Of a stretch of 41,565 nt of DNA, positions 39,101-41,565 are shown piece after piece. This DNA is from Clostridia bacterium (lineage in GTDB: Bacteria > Bacillota > Clostridia > Oscillospirales > CAG-382), in assembly GCA_017434845.1 (NCBI GenBank), contig JAFSGD010000018.1, positions 1 through 41,565 of the forward strand, in the 5' to 3' direction. Under the pieces are notes generated by a model that did not search any database, was not told the DNA's origin, and was given only the letters and a program-made list of their open reading frames with translations. Made by a program: the position numbers and the translations under genes. Each line of letters starts with the position of its first letter. Position 1 is the first letter of the stretch.

Positions 39101-41565
39101 GAATCGGTCAACGGCGGCTGGCGCAGAATAAGCCTCACCGCCGAGCTGACCGCAGGCAATTTGATCGACGGAACGATATTCCTGATGCTCCAAAACGCAA
39201 GCGGCACCGTTTATATCGATTGCATCCAGCTCGAAAAAGGCGATGCCCTCTCGGAATTCAACTTTATTCAGAATTCGGGCGTTAAGGACGCTTCCTTCTG
39301 GGGCGACAACGTATTTCATTACACAGCCGATCAGTACAACGGCTCTGTCGGCAGAGTTTCGGGCAACCCCGCTCAGCAGATCGCCGCTACCCAAACCGTT
39401 AACGTTAACACCCCGACCGACGTAACCTTTATGCTTTCGGGCTGGGGCAAGGCGAATTCCGTCAAGCTCCCCAACGGCGATACCGATGCGGCAAGAGCCA
39501 ACCGAAAATTCGGTCTGAAGGCTGTTTTAACCTATTCCGATGCTTCAACCGAAGAGCATTACGTTTCCTTCAACGACGATAACGTCGAATGGCAATATGC
39601 TGCTCTTGCAATCGTTCCCAAAACCGAAAACAAGACCCTCACCGTGCAAACGGTAACCGTCTCGTTCGTTTATGACTATAACGCAAACTATGCGCTTTTC
39701 GATGATATAACCCTCACCGTCGAGGCATCCCAAACCTATGCCTATGATTCTGACGGCAACCTCAAAACCGCAACCGATGCCGAGGGCAACCAAAGCGCAA
39801 TGGATTATGCCGAAAACGCTATCGACCTCGAAAAATTCACTGCGGTAACCGGCGAGGAATATAATTATACCTACGTCGGCAACACCCACCTTGTCGATAC
39901 GGCAACAAAGACCTCAAACGGCATAACCCAAACGCTTGATTATACTTATAACGCGTTCGGAAACGTCGTTTCCACCGTTCTCACGGCAACCGGAACCGAA
40001 GAGAGCGTTACCTCTTCTGCGCTTTATTCCGCCGACGGCAACTTCCTGACCCAAACCGTCGATTCGTTGGGCGGAGTAACTAAGTATAACTACGAAAGCT
40101 TAACAAAACTGCTTTCCTACGTTGAAAACGCCAACTCTGTCCAAACTGCGTATATCTATGATAACGCGGGCAGAACGAATAAGGTTTATCTCGATGCCGA
40201 TAAAGACGGCGTGGCAGATACGGCTGAGCCTGCGGTTGAATATCTCTATGCGAATAACCGCTTAAGCGGCATCCAAACCGCAACAACGGGCTATACCCTC
40301 ACCTATGATGCCTTCGGCAATATGCTGTCGGTCAAGGCGGGCGATAACGTTCTTGCAACTTATACCTACTCTTCCAATAACGGCAAGCTCGCAAGGTTAA
40401 CCTACGGCAACGGCGATTACGAGGAATATTTCTATGATTACCTCGAGCGCATCGAAGAGGTCAAGTTCAACGGCGCTGTAAAATACAGCATCCAATACGA
40501 TGCCAACGGCAATATTCATAAGATATTCGACGGCAACGTAACCCACCAATACGAATACGATTCCCTCGGCCGCCTCATCCGAGCCTACCAAAAGGATTCG
40601 AGCGGCAACGTAACCCTCGCTGTCGAAAACTCTTATGATACCCTCGGCAGATCCAACGGCTCGAGCTACGTTGTCAATGACCGCGCGTTCGAATACGGCA
40701 TAACCTATAAGGAAGATTCCAACCTTGTGTCTTCCTATACCTTGCCGGGCGCGACCCAGACCTACACCTACGATAGTTTCGATAGGCTTTCCTCGAAGCT
40801 GGCATACAGACATTATATTGCGTATACCTACGTTTCGGGCTCGTCTCTCGTTGCGTCGAGAACGCTGAGCCTCTATGACGGCTCGGTTCTAAGGTTTGAT
40901 TATACCTATGACGCTGTCGGCAACCTGTTAACCGTAACGCGCAACAACGTTTTGTCTGTCTCCTATGAGTATGATTCACTCAACCAGCTCATCCGCGAGA
41001 ACGATAATACAAATAACCGCACGGTTCTCTATGTCTATGACAACGCGGGTAACCTGACAACGAGATACACATTCCCGTATAGCACCCTTATCCCCGAAAT
41101 GCTGTTCTCGACCTACCCGAGCTATGCAACGCCCGTTTACTATGGCTATAGCGGCGATAGGCTAACGACCTATAACGGTGTTTCTATAACCTATGATACA
41201 ATAGGCAACCCGACAAAATGGCATAACGCAACGAGTATGTCGTGGGACGGCAGAGAACTCATTTCTCAAACCCTTTCCAACGGCACGGTTCTGTCCTATG
41301 CGTATAACTCGTCGGGAATAAGAACCCAAAAGACATATGGTTCTTCTTATAGGAAAGATTATCTCCTCGACGGAACAACTATCGTTGCGGAAATAAAGAC
41401 GAATCTTTCGAATAATTCGAAAGAAACTATCTATTATTTCTATGACGAAACCGGCGTTGCAGGCTTTGAATATAACGGTGCAAAATACCATTATGTCAAG
41501 AACCTGCAGGGCGATATAATAAGCATCCAGAACGCAAACGGAATCGTTGTTGTTAACTATGCCTA
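36185..41565 (+). CDS. Large secreted RHS/YD-repeat protein (3' end outside the window)
   Basis: An open frame of at least 1793 codons with no stop before the edge. Signal peptide 1-27 (MA-E cleavage), a region rich in Ser/Asn, then a DNRLRE-type beta domain (about 318-505, RDTNIFESTPNKID and LRLRHN), the N-terminal part of the RHS shell (about 520-650), a first set of YD repeats (YDGNGNLLKAKDND), an inserted jelly-roll, CBM-like domain (about 875-1030, STEKSFYGASSLKL), and a second long YD-repeat array to the end (for example YDAFGNMLSV, YDSLGRLIRAY, YDAVGNLLTV). The hallmark RHS core and any C-terminal toxin would come after the window edge. A strong AAGGAGACAG site precedes the ATG. It may act in adhesion or interbacterial contact. 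Confidence 0.85.
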   Translation, partial: MKNISKLTAFVLSFVMLVCFLPQSIMAEIGDALQNETLESALHEISNENVSENNEAYVLGEVVGKRTETSKTFRMSDGSFVAAEYGNSVHYADANGEWKEYDNTLTYSENVVLSDSEDFAGYVNAASDVSVKLAANAGFANHLRVSKNGYSLSLKLENAVSKNIEPRAKETKALSSSRSIEAASRLENINSSAVYKDILPSTDLEYILTGSKVKENIIVKSRSTAYSYSFVLTLKNLIPVLCENGNILLNDKTTGKSVFVIPAGYMYDAIGEDSNAVSYAVAPKGNDKYTLTVTADSEWINAKERAFPVTIDPTVEAFETRKNTRDTNIFESTPNKIDNEDDQLRIGYGSSGKAVFTLIKPTELPEIPKSAVITASVLRLRHNGMEGSNSVTALAMPISVEWASESTSWNSFFSTANPYNADDILDYAVLSSATSGTLVDFDITRLVQEWYADILENDVLLEQYDCKGIILVPQTKPSSGYGYARMASAEATNSNYMPQLLIHYRDTKGIEGIWTYSTQSAGSAGVGYVNGFNGNLVFANADMSSKGIIMPITVSHVYNSALSNGEFNSSMLIGKGWKLNVQETVKQTTIGENTYYIHNDADGTEHYYYNNNGIYTDESGTGNTITVGSSGFTLNYETGGSKSFDSSGRLIELTDVHGNVRSFTYDTSERLITIALKAVGLSKKSQIRLFYNDLGALKYMFQVNNTNEMVKFYYSETYNGTISADASGYLRKIEHCYGTEVISSCSYEYDGNGNLLKAKDNDTGYNLQYAYTNGKVSSVTEYGNLTTGQTVRYNYGDKLFSVRMSGNDDIIGNTDDISTVYVFDNYGKATCAYSMNSNTREVYGASYAEYTATETGSKLNNKLKTESVKGYTKTNLFDNGNLSSLSGWYIDDAGATVSLSTEKSFYGASSLKLSSNSENRIASLNRDITIAESGTYTLSMYVKAENVVSSSNGGFSFSIGNNESETITGTTDESVNGGWRRISLTAELTAGNLIDGTIFLMLQNASGTVYIDCIQLEKGDALSEFNFIQNSGVKDASFWGDNVFHYTADQYNGSVGRVSGNPAQQIAATQTVNVNTPTDVTFMLSGWGKANSVKLPNGDTDAARANRKFGLKAVLTYSDASTEEHYVSFNDDNVEWQYAALAIVPKTENKTLTVQTVTVSFVYDYNANYALFDDITLTVEASQTYAYDSDGNLKTATDAEGNQSAMDYAENAIDLEKFTAVTGEEYNYTYVGNTHLVDTATKTSNGITQTLDYTYNAFGNVVSTVLTATGTEESVTSSALYSADGNFLTQTVDSLGGVTKYNYESLTKLLSYVENANSVQTAYIYDNAGRTNKVYLDADKDGVADTAEPAVEYLYANNRLSGIQTATTGYTLTYDAFGNMLSVKAGDNVLATYTYSSNNGKLARLTYGNGDYEEYFYDYLERIEEVKFNGAVKYSIQYDANGNIHKIFDGNVTHQYEYDSLGRLIRAYQKDSSGNVTLAVENSYDTLGRSNGSSYVVNDRAFEYGITYKEDSNLVSSYTLPGATQTYTYDSFDRLSSKLAYRHYIAYTYVSGSSLVASRTLSLYDGSVLRFDYTYDAVGNLLTVTRNNVLSVSYEYDSLNQLIRENDNTNNRTVLYVYDNAGNLTTRYTFPYSTLIPEMLFSTYPSYATPVYYGYSGDRLTTYNGVSITYDTIGNPTKWHNATSMSWDGRELISQTLSNGTVLSYAYNSSGIRTQKTYGSSYRKDYLLDGTTIVAEIKTNLSNNSKETIYYFYDETGVAGFEYNGAKYHYVKNLQGDIISIQNANGIVVVNYA

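Overview
The window looks like chromosome from an anaerobic, low-to-moderate GC Gram-positive bacterium of class Clostridia, probably the Oscillospirales/Ruminococcaceae side. This is inferred from strong SigA-type promoters (TTGACA-17-TATAAT style), GGAGG-type ribosome binding sites, frequent TTG/GTG starts, a TepA-type ClpP homologue, WalJ, a cohesin/dockerin-type secreted protein, lipoproteins with Gram-positive lipoboxes, and a class II GalT. I saw no tRNA, rRNA, CRISPR array, transposase or phage gene.

Layout. (1) 1-3.5 kb: the structured 3' tail of an upstream transcription unit, then two monocistronic sugar genes, a GHL10/DUF187-type glycoside hydrolase and galT. (2) 3.5-4.7 kb: a small regulatory cassette of two tandem paralogous 80-aa XRE-type HTH proteins, divergent from a SLOG-fold (DUF1273-like) protein, with striking inverted-repeat operators. 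(3) 4.7-13.8 kb: housekeeping and transport genes: AI-2E-family permease, ZIP metal transporter, glycogen branching enzyme, TrmL, a PlsC-type acyltransferase overlapping gltS, an orphan minus-strand transcription unit without a convincing gene (candidate sRNA), and MntP. (4) 13.9-26.9 kb: one tightly packed, co-directional run of eleven genes with gaps of at most 22 bases: polA, a B12-type radical SAM protein, rsmI, a cohesin-like/dockerin protein, a lipoprotein, YitT, an FkbM methyltransferase, a flavin reductase, galK, walJ and an ABC solute-binding lipoprotein. (5) 26.9-27.3 kb: a partly duplicated intergenic block with REP-like palindromes and two terminators. (6) 27.3-34.3 kb: one very large minus-strand gene for a cyclic beta-1,2-glucan synthase-like protein (GT84-GH189-GH94 order). 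(7) 34.4-41.6 kb: tepA, tspO, then a promoter, a structured leader of about 225 nt ending in an intrinsic terminator, and the start of a giant secreted RHS/YD-repeat protein that runs off the window.

How it fits together. Sugar handling recurs: GalK and GalT supply two Leloir steps (no galE is visible), GlgB builds glycogen, the GHL10-type protein probably acts on glycans, and the SBP suggests oligosaccharide capture. The cyclic glucan synthase-like protein makes an exported or periplasm-like glucan by inference. The most novel-looking parts are non-coding: the terminator-bearing leader of the RHS gene, the orphan minus-strand RNA unit at 12.57-12.95 kb, and the HTH/HTH/SLOG operator arrangement.
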